DNA of 64,000 bases from Microbacterium sp. Root53. Its GTDB lineage: Bacteria; Actinomycetota; Actinomycetes; Actinomycetales; Microbacteriaceae. Made by a program: the position numbers and the translations under genes. Of this stretch, positions 26,630 to 35,370 are shown one piece after another. The stretch spans positions 57,340 to 121,339 of the forward strand of contig NZ_LMFR01000025.1 of NCBI RefSeq assembly GCF_001426925.1. The letters run 5' to 3'. Position 1 is the first letter of the stretch, and each line of letters begins with the position of its first letter. The notes beneath the pieces were generated by a model. It saw only the letters and a program-made list of their open reading frames with translations. It was not told the origin of the DNA and did no database searches.

Positions 26630-27586
26630 TCAGCCCTCGCGCACCTGGTCCGCCGTCGCCCGGATCGTGTCGGCCGACGCGTGCAGCAGCGCGAGCTCCT
26701 CGTCGGAGAAGCACGTCTCGCGGATCGGGAACGCGCCCGACGAGCCCACGATCGACGGCACCGAGAGCGCGACGCCCGATAGGCCGTGGAAGTCGTCGAG
26801 CACCGTCGAGACCGGCAGCACGCCCCGTTCGTCGCGCAGCACCGCCTCGGCGATCCGCGTGGCCGAGAGCCCGATGGCGTAGTTCGTGGCGCCCTTGCCC
26901 TCGATCACCTTGTACGCGGCGGTCCGCACCTCCTGCGCGATCCGGTCCAGCTCGTCCCGGGTCAGCGGATCGGCGCCCCGCGCGGCGAACTCGCTCAGCG
27001 GCACCGGGCCGACCGAGGCACTCGACCAGAGCGGGAACTCGGTGTCGCCGTGCTCGCCGACGATGTTCGCGTGGATCGACCGCGCCGCCACGCCCACCCG
27101 CTCCGCGAGCCGCCACCGCAGCCGCGACGTGTCGAGCACGGTGCCGGACGCGAAGATCCGCTCGGGCGGCAGGCCCGTCTGCTCCTGTGCGAGCAGCGTC
27201 AGCACGTCGCACGGGTTGGTGACGATCACGAACACCGCGTCGGGGGAGGCCTCGACCAGCTGCGGGATCATCGTGCGGAAGATCCGCGCGTTCGTCCCGA
27301 TCAGCTCCAGCCGCGTCTGGCCGGGCCGCTGCGCGGCGCCGGCCGTGACGATCACGACGTGCGACCCCTCGGTCACCGCGATGTCGGCCGATCCGGTGAC
27401 CTGGCTCGAACCCGTGAACAGCGCGCCGTGCGCCAGGTCGAGAGTCTCGGCCTCGACCCGCGCCGCGTCGATGTCGTACAGCGCGACCTGCCGCGCCGCG
27501 CCCCGGATGAGCGACGCGTACGCGGTCGCGGACCCCACCGCCCCCGCGCCCACGACGGTCAGCTTCGCATTCTCGATGACGGCCAT
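26630..27586 (-). CDS. ldh: L-lactate dehydrogenase (318 aa)
   Basis: NAD-dependent reduction of pyruvate to lactate. The Rossmann start VVGAGAVGSATAYASLIRG is clear. The active-site loop AQRPGQTRLELIGTN holds the substrate-binding Q/R positions that mark LDH rather than MDH. VTNPCDVLT, GTVLDTSRLRWRLAE and the catalytic histidine segment GEHGDTEFPLWS are all present. It lies directly upstream of radA on the same strand, which has its own promoter. Confidence 0.92.
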   Translation of the reverse strand: MAVIENAKLTVVGAGAVGSATAYASLIRGAARQVALYDIDAARVEAETLDLAHGALFTGSSQVTGSADIAVTEGSHVVIVTAGAAQRPGQTRLELIGTNARIFRTMIPQLVEASPDAVFVIVTNPCDVLTLLAQEQTGLPPERIFASGTVLDTSRLRWRLAERVGVAARSIHANIVGEHGDTEFPLWSSASVGPVPLSEFAARGADPLTRDELDRIAQEVRTAAYKVIEGKGATNYAIGLSATRIAEAVLRDERGVLPVSTVLDDFHGLSGVALSVPSIVGSSGAFPIRETCFSDEELALLHASADTIRATADQVREG

Positions 27587-27633
27587 GGCGCCATCCTGTC
27601 AGCGGATGCCCAGCCCGGTAAGGCCCCGTCGAT

Positions 27634-27662
27634 TTGGCCGCCCGATGAACCTCCCGTAAACT
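27634..27662 (+). promoter_or_regulatory. Promoter of tRNA-Ser
   Basis: TTGGCC (27634-27639) and TAAACT (27657-27662) are 17 bp apart, and the tRNA begins 8 nt after the -10 box. Confidence 0.75.
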
Positions 27663-27669
27663 CGAACGC

Positions 27670-27760
27670 GGTGACGTGTCCGAGCGGCCGAAGGTGCAAC
27701 TCTCGAAAAGTTGTGTAGGGTAACCCCCTACCGTGGGTTCAAATCCCACCGTCACCGCCA
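27670..27760 (+). tRNA. tRNA-Ser (anticodon CGA)
   Basis: Acceptor stem GGTGACG (27670-27676) pairs with CGTCACC (27750-27756). The discriminator is G and CCA is encoded (27758-27760). The anticodon loop CTCGAAA gives anticodon CGA. A long variable arm (TGTAGGGTAACCCCCTACC) marks the serine class, and the T loop GTTCAAATC is normal. Its 3' end is the integration site of the island that follows. Confidence 0.96.
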
Positions 27761-27761
27761 C
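27735..27761 (+). other. attL, 27-bp direct repeat in the tRNA-Ser 3' end
   Basis: Covers the T arm, acceptor 3' strand, CCA end and one following C. Identical to 61945-61971. The bases on either side differ between the two copies, which defines the repeat ends. Confidence 0.88.
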
Positions 27762-27762
27762 C

Positions 27763-27810
27763 CGAAACCCCCGCAGAACCCTTGGAAACATTGGGATCGC
27801 GGGGGTTTCG
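27763..27810 (+). terminator. Terminator brought in by the island behind tRNA-Ser
   Basis: CGAAACCCCCGC (27763-27774) pairs perfectly with 27799-27810. It sits 2 bp after the attL repeat. A different terminator follows attR (61973-62000), so each end supplies one. Confidence 0.65.
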
Positions 27811-27828
27811 TCGTTGCTGCGGGAGGGG

Positions 27829-27848
27829 CCGTGGGAACATCCTGGTAA
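27829..27848 (+). repeat. 20-bp subterminal direct repeat, left copy
   Basis: CCGTGGGAACATCCTGGTAA, identical to 61819-61838. It lies 67 bp inside attL. A possible arm-type integrase or Xis binding site. Confidence 0.7.
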
Positions 27849-27888
27849 TAGCCTCTCGACAATGCTGCCAGCATCCGGCGCGCGGGAC

Positions 27889-28764
27889 TCAGCCTTGAGC
27901 TGGCTCCAGTAGCCCGGCGTCATCTGGCCGTAGCGGTAGGGTCGCCTCGAACCGGTCGATGAGGATGCGGATACCTGTGGAGTTCCACCACGCGGGCGAC
28001 ACACCTCCGGCCGACATCCCGTGTCCCGGATCGAATTCCGGCACGTAGATGCCTTCCGCGCTGGTCGTCAACGGCGCGCCGATGATCGTCTCGGCAGCCT
28101 CCCGAATCAACTCCTCGAGCTCTCCACTGTTGGCTGGCAGGCGGGTGTCCGCGAAGTGAGCACGAAGTGCACGCCAGAGGTATGGGTCGCCGCGGAATCC
28201 CCACGGCGAGGGTGAGCGGTCGAACAGTCGCCCGACCGAGTCTTGCGCCGTGCTCGGCGGGAACTGACTGAGCACCTGCGCCTCAATGCGCCGATGCGTC
28301 TCCTCGCTGGGTGCGACCAAGCGAATTGTGGCGACGCGGGTCGGGGTTCGGGCGATTGTCCGGACTGCGGCGTCGATCGCATCGTCGAGTGGCCACCCGT
28401 ACACCCCTGCGCTGATAAGGGGAAACGCGACCGTGCTCGCCCCGAGCTCGTCGGCAACGGCCAGCGCACGCCGGTAACACGACTCGAGAAGCGCCCGATC
28501 AGTCTCGCCCGCGGTGTGGTTGGGCCCGACCGTGTGGATCACCCACGAAGCGCGCAGATCGCCCGCCCTGGTCCAGCCGGCGTCGCCCGCGCGCATGCCG
28601 TTGGGGAAGCGCGCGATGCAGTCATCGAGGATGGAGCGTCCGCCGGCGCGATGGATGGCACCGTCGACTCCACCGCCGCCGCGCATATGAGGGGACGCTG
28701 CGTTCACGATTGCATCGACCTGCTGCTGGGTAATATCGCCCCGCACGGCGACGACGGTGACCAT
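27889..28764 (-). CDS. Macrodomain protein with a C-terminal extension (291 aa)
   Basis: Residues 1-165 form a macrodomain of the O-acetyl-ADP-ribose deacetylase type: VVAVRGDITQQQVDAIVNAA, then GGGGVDGAIHRAGG (ADP-ribose loop), then FPLISAGVYGWP. It probably binds or removes ADP-ribose. The last ~125 residues form an added domain with GDPYLWRALRAHF, EGIYVPEFDPGHGMSAGGVSPAWWNSTGIRILIDRF, which I do not recognise. The start ATG 28764 puts the macrodomain first; a TTG at 28809 is unlikely. First gene inside attL and divergent from the helicase. It could counter an ADP-ribosylating toxin, but none is seen. Confidence 0.8.
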   Translation of the reverse strand: MVTVVAVRGDITQQQVDAIVNAASPHMRGGGGVDGAIHRAGGRSILDDCIARFPNGMRAGDAGWTRAGDLRASWVIHTVGPNHTAGETDRALLESCYRRALAVADELGASTVAFPLISAGVYGWPLDDAIDAAVRTIARTPTRVATIRLVAPSEETHRRIEAQVLSQFPPSTAQDSVGRLFDRSPSPWGFRGDPYLWRALRAHFADTRLPANSGELEELIREAAETIIGAPLTTSAEGIYVPEFDPGHGMSAGGVSPAWWNSTGIRILIDRFEATLPLRPDDAGLLEPAQG

Positions 28765-28900
28765 TCGGCCAGTCTGGCGCAGAAGATCCCCTGCGAGGAG
28801 TCCGTTCAAGGGCTAAGTGCGCGACGACTGCGGCACCGAATGGGGATGTCCGACTAGGGCGATAACGTGCTTCCTATCGAGCGAAGTCACGGGTGAATAG

Positions 28901-31558
28901 GTGAACAGGGAAGAAGCGCAACGGCTCAGGCAGGTCGTCGACGACGTGTCGGTCGCTGCCGATCTTGCAACGCAGGTGCTCGCGCATCGTGCTGCCGTCC
29001 TGGACGCTGCGGGCACAGCGAGGCGGACCATTCGGCTGAGCGCCGTCGACGTTCGCTCCGCCTCGCGCTTGCTTTGGCGCACGCTTCCCATCAGCGCCTC
29101 CACACTCGATGCGTTCACCGCTCTCGCACGCTCATCGCGACTTCCCGACGTATCGGCTGCCGAGCAAGACGCGCTGAACACGCTCGCTCAGCCAGTGGCC
29201 ACCGCCCTCCGCGATGTACGAGCCCTGTTCGGCTTGCGCCGGATGTTCAGCAATCGAGACTCAAAGCAGGCGGCGGAGAAGGCAGCGGGCTACCTCTCGC
29301 AGATCCGCGATTGGAGCCTCGACCCGCGCATCGCAGCTCTGCTACGCCGTGTCGACGATCGCGCCGCGCCCGCTCTGCCATTCGACGCGGTCCGCGCACT
29401 CGAGATCGGTCTCGACTCCCTGCTGGGTGCATCCGACCCGATGCTTGTCCCCGCAGAGCGCCTTCGCGAGCTGCCGTGGGCGCTGAACACGATCCATCAC
29501 GCTCTCGTCGCCGAAGGACAGTTCCGGCAATCCGCGGTGGAGGCCGGAACTGCGCTGCGTCGCGCAGAGACAGAGCGCGTCATCGCTGACATGCCGATCG
29601 ATCGCCTCCGAGACGCCACCCGTGACCGCATCCGAACCTCGCCGCTCGAGGCCGCAGGTATGCGCACGGTCGGTGACGTGCTCCACCAAGCCGCTCGGAT
29701 CACACAGCTCCCTGGCATCGGTGATGTGACGGCTCAGCGGATCCGCGGCGCCGCTCAGACGCTTTGGCAGGCAGCGTACGACGAGATGCCTGCGCGGATC
29801 GATGTGAAGGCACCGCGGCCGGAGACGTACGCCCTCGTGAAAGCGTTGTCGGCCTGGGACGCGGCGCGCACGCTGAAGAACGCCCGGCAAGACCTTGAAC
29901 GGGCCGATGCGCTGCGCGGACTCGCAGAGGCGTTGACTGCTCAGCCGCCGTATCTCGTGATCGGTGGGGCCGACGCGGCCACCTCTGAGTTCCTGCCCGC
30001 GGCGAACTCGGTAATCGCTCGCGCTCGGTCGCTTTTAACAGGCAGCTCGGCGGGCGCACCGCATGACGCTTGGCAGGACTTCCTGGCTCGTCCCGCCGAC
30101 TACTTCGTGATGTTGCAGGAACTCGGCTTCCTTGTCGAGGATGAGGACGCGGTCACCGGTGGGCTCCCCGAGGAGATCATCGAAGCGATCCGCAAGCTCG
30201 AGCTCGACGGCACGCACCTGACGGCATCCCTGCGCGGATACCAGAGCTTCGCGGCCCGCTTCGCCCTCGTCCAGCGGAAAGTGATCATCGGCGACGAGAT
30301 GGGCCTCGGCAAGACCGTCGAGGCGATAGCTGTGCTCGCTCACCTGCGCGCGAAAGGCTTGCACCACAGCCTCGTGGTCTGCCCCGCGGCCGTGGTAGCG
30401 AACTGGATGCGCGAGGTTCAGACGAAATCTGCCCTTCGTGCGCACCGCCTTCATGGACAGGGACGGGTCGCGGGTCTGCGGTCGTGGCGCAGCGGTGGCG
30501 GCGTCGCGGTCACCACGTACGAATCCCTCGGTTGGCTACTCCCTGAACTTCAGGACGATGACGAGATCGCGTGCGTGGTGTTCGACGAGGCTCACTTCAT
30601 CAAGAACTCGTCGACCCAGCGCGCGCGCAGAAGCGCCGAACTGATCGGGGCGTCGCCTCGAGCGATCCTGCTGACCGGCACCCCGCTCGAGAACCGCATC
30701 GACGAGTTCAAGAATCTGGTCGAGTACGTGCGTCCCGATCTGGTGGTGGACGTATCTGGCCTGCGGCCTCGACTCTTCCGCCAACAGGTCGCGCCGGCGT
30801 ATCTGCGCCGCAGTCAGGAGGATGTGCTGACGGAGCTGCCTGAGCTGGTGCAGATCGAAGAGTGGCTGCCGATGTCCGGCGCTGACGAGCGTGCATATAG
30901 GGAAGCCGTCTACGACGGAAACTTCCAGGCGATGCGCCAAGCGGCAGCGCTCGATCGCAAAGAGTCGGAGAAGCTCCGCCACCTCGTCGAGATCGTCGCC
31001 GAGGCCGAGGAGAACGGTCGCAAGGTCATCGTCTTCTCCAACTTCCTGCGCGTGCTCGACGAGGCGAAGGCGGCGCTCCCGGGTCATGTGTTCGGTCCGA
31101 TCACCGGCCGGGTGCCGGCGGCCAAGCGCCAGCAGATCGTCGACGAGTTCTCCGCCGCGCGCGACGGTGCGGTGCTCGTCGCCCAGATCGCGGCGGGCGG
31201 CGTCGGCTTGAACATCCAGGCCGCTTCGGTCGTGGTGATCTGCGAGCCCCAGCTGAAACCGACCAGCGAGTGGCAGGCGATCGCCCGCGCTCGTCGCATG
31301 GGGCAGTTGCAGTCGGTGCAGGTGCATCGGCTGTTGTCGGAAGACGGCGTCGACCGTCGGATCTGGGACATCCTGGCCACGAAGACCGCGCTCTTCGAAG
31401 AATTCGCAGCGCTCAGCGAAACGGCCGACGCCGCCCCGGAGGCCTTCGACGTCTCCGAAGCCGAACTCGTGCGCGATGTCGTCGACGCGGAACGCCGCCG
31501 CCTGTTCCCGGGCCTGCAAGATGCACCGAAGCCCGTGGCACAGGATCAGCCGACCTGA
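28901..31558 (+). CDS. SNF2-type DEAD/DEAH-box helicase with HhH motif (885 aa)
   Basis: Superfamily 2 ATPase, probably a DNA translocase. The first ~440 residues are helical and include a helix-hairpin-helix motif (LPGIGDVTAQRI, near residue 270), a DNA-binding element. The motor follows: Walker A DEMGLGKT (465-472), DEAH (562-565), LTGTPLEN (motif III), and the C-terminal helicase domain with AGGVGLNIQAASVV and the arginine-rich RARRMGQ segment. GTG 28901 is the only start that keeps this length. Only 47 bp separate it from the DrmD-like gene, so both are likely co-expressed. Confidence 0.85.
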   Translation: MNREEAQRLRQVVDDVSVAADLATQVLAHRAAVLDAAGTARRTIRLSAVDVRSASRLLWRTLPISASTLDAFTALARSSRLPDVSAAEQDALNTLAQPVATALRDVRALFGLRRMFSNRDSKQAAEKAAGYLSQIRDWSLDPRIAALLRRVDDRAAPALPFDAVRALEIGLDSLLGASDPMLVPAERLRELPWALNTIHHALVAEGQFRQSAVEAGTALRRAETERVIADMPIDRLRDATRDRIRTSPLEAAGMRTVGDVLHQAARITQLPGIGDVTAQRIRGAAQTLWQAAYDEMPARIDVKAPRPETYALVKALSAWDAARTLKNARQDLERADALRGLAEALTAQPPYLVIGGADAATSEFLPAANSVIARARSLLTGSSAGAPHDAWQDFLARPADYFVMLQELGFLVEDEDAVTGGLPEEIIEAIRKLELDGTHLTASLRGYQSFAARFALVQRKVIIGDEMGLGKTVEAIAVLAHLRAKGLHHSLVVCPAAVVANWMREVQTKSALRAHRLHGQGRVAGLRSWRSGGGVAVTTYESLGWLLPELQDDDEIACVVFDEAHFIKNSSTQRARRSAELIGASPRAILLTGTPLENRIDEFKNLVEYVRPDLVVDVSGLRPRLFRQQVAPAYLRRSQEDVLTELPELVQIEEWLPMSGADERAYREAVYDGNFQAMRQAAALDRKESEKLRHLVEIVAEAEENGRKVIVFSNFLRVLDEAKAALPGHVFGPITGRVPAAKRQQIVDEFSAARDGAVLVAQIAAGGVGLNIQAASVVVICEPQLKPTSEWQAIARARRMGQLQSVQVHRLLSEDGVDRRIWDILATKTALFEEFAALSETADAAPEAFDVSEAELVRDVVDAERRRLFPGLQDAPKPVAQDQPT

Positions 31559-31605
31559 CGTCGGCGGTCGTGGGTACAGTCAGTCGCCTGACCAGAGAGG
31601 AACAT

Positions 31606-34600
31606 ATGCGTCTCGAGGAGATCGCGCCGAGCATGCGCCTGACCGGCATTGTCCCCGGTGCCGCCGTCACCGTGCTATTCACGCAACTGCACGGTGCGAA
31701 CGCCGTCGAGGTGACCTACCGCGACGACAGCGGCGGCCTCGATCAGCGGGTGCTCTTCCGTGACGACGAGGCGAGGATCGCCCGTCACCAGGAGTCGGGG
31801 CGGCCGTTCGATGCTGACCCGCGCGACTTCCGGCTGGCGGCCGAGGCGCAGCGCATCATGATGGCGGCGCTGCACGATCCGATGGTCGCCGTCGCCACGA
31901 GCGATGTGCAGCCGCTGCCGCACCAGATCCGGGCGGTGTACGGCGAGCTGCTGCCCCGCACACCGCTCCGCTTCCTGCTGGCAGACGATCCTGGTGCAGG
32001 CAAGACGATCATGGCCGGCCTCTACATCAAGGAGCTCATCCTCCGCGACGATGTCCGATCGTGTCTTGTCGTTGCGCCTGGCGGCCTCGTCGAGCAGTGG
32101 CAAGACGAGCTCGCGATGAAGTTCGGCCTTGAGTTCGACATTCTCGCCCCGGGAGCGGAAGACACCGTGCCTGGCAAGACCGTCTTCGAGCAGAAGCCGC
32201 TGCTCATCGCCCGCATGGACCAGCTCGCGCGCAATGAGGTGCTCCTCGATCAGCTGAACCAATCGGAGTTTGACCTGGTCATCGTCGACGAAGCCCACCG
32301 GATGAGCGCCACCTGGTTCACGGGCGAGCTGAAAGCGTCCAAGCGGTTCCAGCTCGGCGAGCTCCTTAGCGAGCGGGCGCGTCACTTCCTGCTCATGACT
32401 GCGACGCCTCACAACGGCAAGGAGGAGGACTTCCAGACCTTCATGTCGTTGCTCGATCGTGACCGGTTCGCCGGTCCCGGCGAGAAGCGCGCCCAGTCGG
32501 GCACGACTGACGGTTTGATGCGCCGGATGGTGAAGGAGAAGCTGGTGACCTTCGATGGTCGCCCGCTCTTCCCTGAGCGGATCGCTGACACGGTTGCCTA
32601 TCGTTTGTCGCCGCAGGAACAGCACCTCTATGAAGAGGTCACCGAGTACGTTCGCACCGGCATGAACCGCGCGGACCGACTCGACGGCAAGCGCAAGAAC
32701 ACCGTCGGGTTCGCGCTCACCGTCCTGCAGCGGCGTCTGGCATCGAGCCCCGAGGCGATCTACCAGTCTCTTCGTCGCCGTGCCGAGCGCCTCAGCCGCG
32801 TCCGCGCGGACCTGCTGAACGGCGTCACGAGCGACCTCGCGATCGATGCGCCTTCAGCGCTCTTGGGCGATGACCCGGACATCGACGAGCTGGACGCCGC
32901 CGAGCTCGAGAGCGCCGAAGAAACCCTCGTCGACGCGGCCACCGCAGCCCTCACCGCCGCCGAGCTCGAGGCCGAGATCGCCGACCTGCGGGAACTGATC
33001 GAGATCGCCCGCCTCGTGCACACCAGCGGGCAGGACGTGAAGTGGCGCGAGCTCGAGGGCGTCATCACGAGCGAGGTGCTCGAACAGCGTGACGGATCGC
33101 CGCGCAAGCTGATCGTCTTCACCGAGCATCGAGACACGCTCAACTACCTGGAGCGCCGCATCGCCCAGCTCATCGGCAACGCCGACGCTGTCGTCTCTAT
33201 CCATGGTGCCGTGCCCCGCTACGAGCGCCGGCGCATCACCGCCGAGTTCACCTCGAACCCCGATGTGCAGATCCTGCTCGCCACCGATGCGGCGGGCGAA
33301 GGTCTCAACCTTCAGGCGGCCCACCTCATGGTCAACTACGACCTGCCTTGGAACCCGAACCGCATTGAGCAGCGCTTCGGTCGGATCCACCGCATCGGGC
33401 AGACGGAGGTCTGCCGGCTGTGGAACCTCGTGGCCGAAGACACCCGAGAGGGCGACGTCTACCGACGTCTGCTCGACAAGATAGAAGAGCAGCGCGCCGC
33501 ATATGGGGGCGAGATCTTCAATGTGCTGGGCACCTCGCTCGGCGAGCTGAACCTGTCGCGCGTGATGCGCGAGGCTATCCGCTACGGCGAGCAGGCCGAC
33601 GTACGCGCACGGATGTGGGAGGTCATCGACCAGAGCGTGAGCGATGGCATCCAGGAGCTGCTCGATGAGGAGGCTCTTGCCACCGAGTCATTGGCCGCGG
33701 GCGACCTAGAGGCGTTGCGCCGGCAGATGGAGGACGCGAAGGCGCGACGTCTGCAGCCGCACTTCATTCGCGATGCCTTCCGCGAGGCGTTCTCGCGCCT
33801 CGGCGGTCGGCTCGAGCGGCGAGAACTCGGTCGGTTCGAGATCAGCCATGTGCCCGCAGCAGTGCGTGAGGCAGCCGGGCGAGCGCCGATCTCGCGCCGC
33901 TATGAACGCGTCGCGTTCGATGTCGCCAAGCTCGAGGTCAAGGGCACGCCGCGCGCGGAACTGATCGCCCCCGGGCATCCCCTGCACGACGCGGTGATGA
34001 AGCTTGCGATCGAGCGGTACGGCTCGGCGCTCGATCGGGGCACGGTGCTCGCGTCGGATGTCGTGACCGAGCCGACGCTCCTGGTGGGGGTGCTGAACGA
34101 AGTCAAGGACGGCACCGGCGAGACCGTGAACAAGCGCTTCGGCTACGCCTTCGTCGACCCAGCTGGCCGCACAACCGAGGCGGGCACGGCGCCCTACCTC
34201 GACTTCGCTCCCGCCGATGACACTGCCCGCGCGGGCGCCGCTTCCCTGCCCTGGCTCGCACAGCGCGAGAAGGACGCGGTGTCGTGGGTGATCTCTGATC
34301 AGCTGCCCGGTTACGCCAAGGACGTCACGACGCTGCGCACGATCGAGTACACCCGCGTGCGCGACCGGGTCGATGCGCGCTTGAACCGGGAGGTCAACCG
34401 CCTGGACCTTGAAGCGATGAAAGCCGACGCGGACGCGGCGGCGGGTAAGCGCGTGCGTCACTCGGCCGAGACGTTGCGACGCCGCGCAGAAGATCTCGCG
34501 ACACGTCGCACGCACCGGCTGTCGTTGATCGACAAGCAGCTCGAGATGAAGGCGGTGCCGCCGCGCGTGACGGCGATCGCGCTCGTGGTGCCGGATGAAC

Positions 34601-35034
34601 CCGCGGGCCTCGCCACGGCCACCATCGATCTCGCTGCACGCAATGCGGTCGAGCGGCGAGGAGTGGATGCCGTGCTCGCGGCGGAACGTGCGCTCGGCCG
34701 GCTTCCCGAAGAGCAGGCGCACAACAACCCCGGGTTCGATGTCCTGTCGCAACGAGACGGTGAGCCGAGCATCCGCATCGAGGTCAAGGCGCGTATCGCC
34801 GGTGCGGACACCTTCACGATCACCCGCACCGAAGTGCTCACGGCGCTCAACACTGCGCCAGATCACCGGCTTGCCCTCGTGCGAGTGAGTCCCGATGGCT
34901 CCGAACCTGACGAGTTGCGCTACATCGGCGATGCCTTCAATGGTGTCGAGCCCACGTGGCTCACGGACTTCGACGTCGTTTCCCAGAATTTGTCGTGGGA
35001 TGAATGGTGGGCGCGCGGGGTAACCCCGTTTTAG
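31606..35034 (+). CDS. DrmD-like SNF2-family helicase with DUF3883-type C-terminus (1142 aa)
   Basis: Large helicase of the type found in DISARM-related defence loci. The N-terminal ~100 residues (MRLEEIAPSMRLTGIVPGAAV, then YRDDSGGLDQRVLFRDDE) match the DrmD-like lead domain. Walker A is DDPGAGKT (residues ~127-134), then VIVDEAHR, LLMTATPHNG, and the C-terminal motor with ATDAAGEGLNLQAAH and EQRFGRIHRIGQ. The end (NNPGFDVLSQ, then RIEVKARIAGADTFTITRTEVL) looks like the DUF3883 nuclease-like domain. ATG 31606 has a GAGAGGAA ribosome site and TACAGT (31575-31580) upstream. I see no DUF1998 or PLD partner, so this is not canonical DISARM. Confidence 0.85.
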   Translation: MRLEEIAPSMRLTGIVPGAAVTVLFTQLHGANAVEVTYRDDSGGLDQRVLFRDDEARIARHQESGRPFDADPRDFRLAAEAQRIMMAALHDPMVAVATSDVQPLPHQIRAVYGELLPRTPLRFLLADDPGAGKTIMAGLYIKELILRDDVRSCLVVAPGGLVEQWQDELAMKFGLEFDILAPGAEDTVPGKTVFEQKPLLIARMDQLARNEVLLDQLNQSEFDLVIVDEAHRMSATWFTGELKASKRFQLGELLSERARHFLLMTATPHNGKEEDFQTFMSLLDRDRFAGPGEKRAQSGTTDGLMRRMVKEKLVTFDGRPLFPERIADTVAYRLSPQEQHLYEEVTEYVRTGMNRADRLDGKRKNTVGFALTVLQRRLASSPEAIYQSLRRRAERLSRVRADLLNGVTSDLAIDAPSALLGDDPDIDELDAAELESAEETLVDAATAALTAAELEAEIADLRELIEIARLVHTSGQDVKWRELEGVITSEVLEQRDGSPRKLIVFTEHRDTLNYLERRIAQLIGNADAVVSIHGAVPRYERRRITAEFTSNPDVQILLATDAAGEGLNLQAAHLMVNYDLPWNPNRIEQRFGRIHRIGQTEVCRLWNLVAEDTREGDVYRRLLDKIEEQRAAYGGEIFNVLGTSLGELNLSRVMREAIRYGEQADVRARMWEVIDQSVSDGIQELLDEEALATESLAAGDLEALRRQMEDAKARRLQPHFIRDAFREAFSRLGGRLERRELGRFEISHVPAAVREAAGRAPISRRYERVAFDVAKLEVKGTPRAELIAPGHPLHDAVMKLAIERYGSALDRGTVLASDVVTEPTLLVGVLNEVKDGTGETVNKRFGYAFVDPAGRTTEAGTAPYLDFAPADDTARAGAASLPWLAQREKDAVSWVISDQLPGYAKDVTTLRTIEYTRVRDRVDARLNREVNRLDLEAMKADADAAAGKRVRHSAETLRRRAEDLATRRTHRLSLIDKQLEMKAVPPRVTAIALVVPDEPAGLATATIDLAARNAVERRGVDAVLAAERALGRLPEEQAHNNPGFDVLSQRDGEPSIRIEVKARIAGADTFTITRTEVLTALNTAPDHRLALVRVSPDGSEPDELRYIGDAFNGVEPTWLTDFDVVSQNLSWDEWWARGVTPF

Positions 35035-35050
35035 TGTCGGTGCCCCACGG

Positions 35051-35056
35051 TAGAAT
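35051..35056 (+). promoter_or_regulatory. -10 box TAGAAT of a mini-gene
   Basis: TAGAAT is the closest match to the TATAAT consensus in this part of the window and lies 6 nt before ATG 35063, predicting a leaderless transcript. Confidence 0.55.
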
Positions 35057-35062
35057 TGGGGT

Positions 35063-35191
35063 ATGAGCAATTACGGGGATTTAACGTCGCGTTTCGGGAA
35101 ATTCGGCGCGGCCTTGCCGACTTCGCCGATGCCATTTTGTGGCGACGGCCGTCGGCGTGTCGTCAGCCTGCCCGAGCGGCGATGGGCTTAG
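35063..35191 (+). CDS. Small leaderless ORF (42 aa), function unknown
   Basis: Begins MSNYGDLTSRFGKFGAALPT and ends LPERRWA. It has its own strong -10 box 6 nt upstream and a perfect 10-bp hairpin 20 bp after the stop. It thus forms a complete short transcription unit between the DrmD-like gene and the CBASS-like operon. No hydrophobic segment is present. It may be a small regulator or toxin, or the transcript itself may act as an RNA. Confidence 0.45.
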   Translation: MSNYGDLTSRFGKFGAALPTSPMPFCGDGRRRVVSLPERRWA

Positions 35192-35210
35192 CCTGCTCTA
35201 CTACCCAAAA

Positions 35211-35236
35211 ACGCCGCTCGTTGGCGCGAGCGGCGT
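35211..35236 (+). terminator. Hairpin terminator after the 42-aa ORF
   Basis: ACGCCGCTCG (35211-35220) pairs perfectly with CGAGCGGCGT (35227-35236) around a 6-nt loop. It lacks a T-run. The remaining DNA up to 35370 shows no further gene. Confidence 0.55.
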
Positions 35237-35370
35237 CGAAGGCCTCGTGGTGAGGGAGGGAACCTGGAAAGTTCTCCCGCACCTTAGGCACAGTGTGACC
35301 GTGTGGCGCAAGTCAACACGCCGCATTCGCCAGCGAGGCCCCAATGCCTGCAAGGCAGAAGGAGCCGATC

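Noticed and set aside
26560..27222. Plus-strand Arg/Pro/Ser-rich frame opposite ldh
   Set aside because: Antisense shadow of a conserved enzyme gene.
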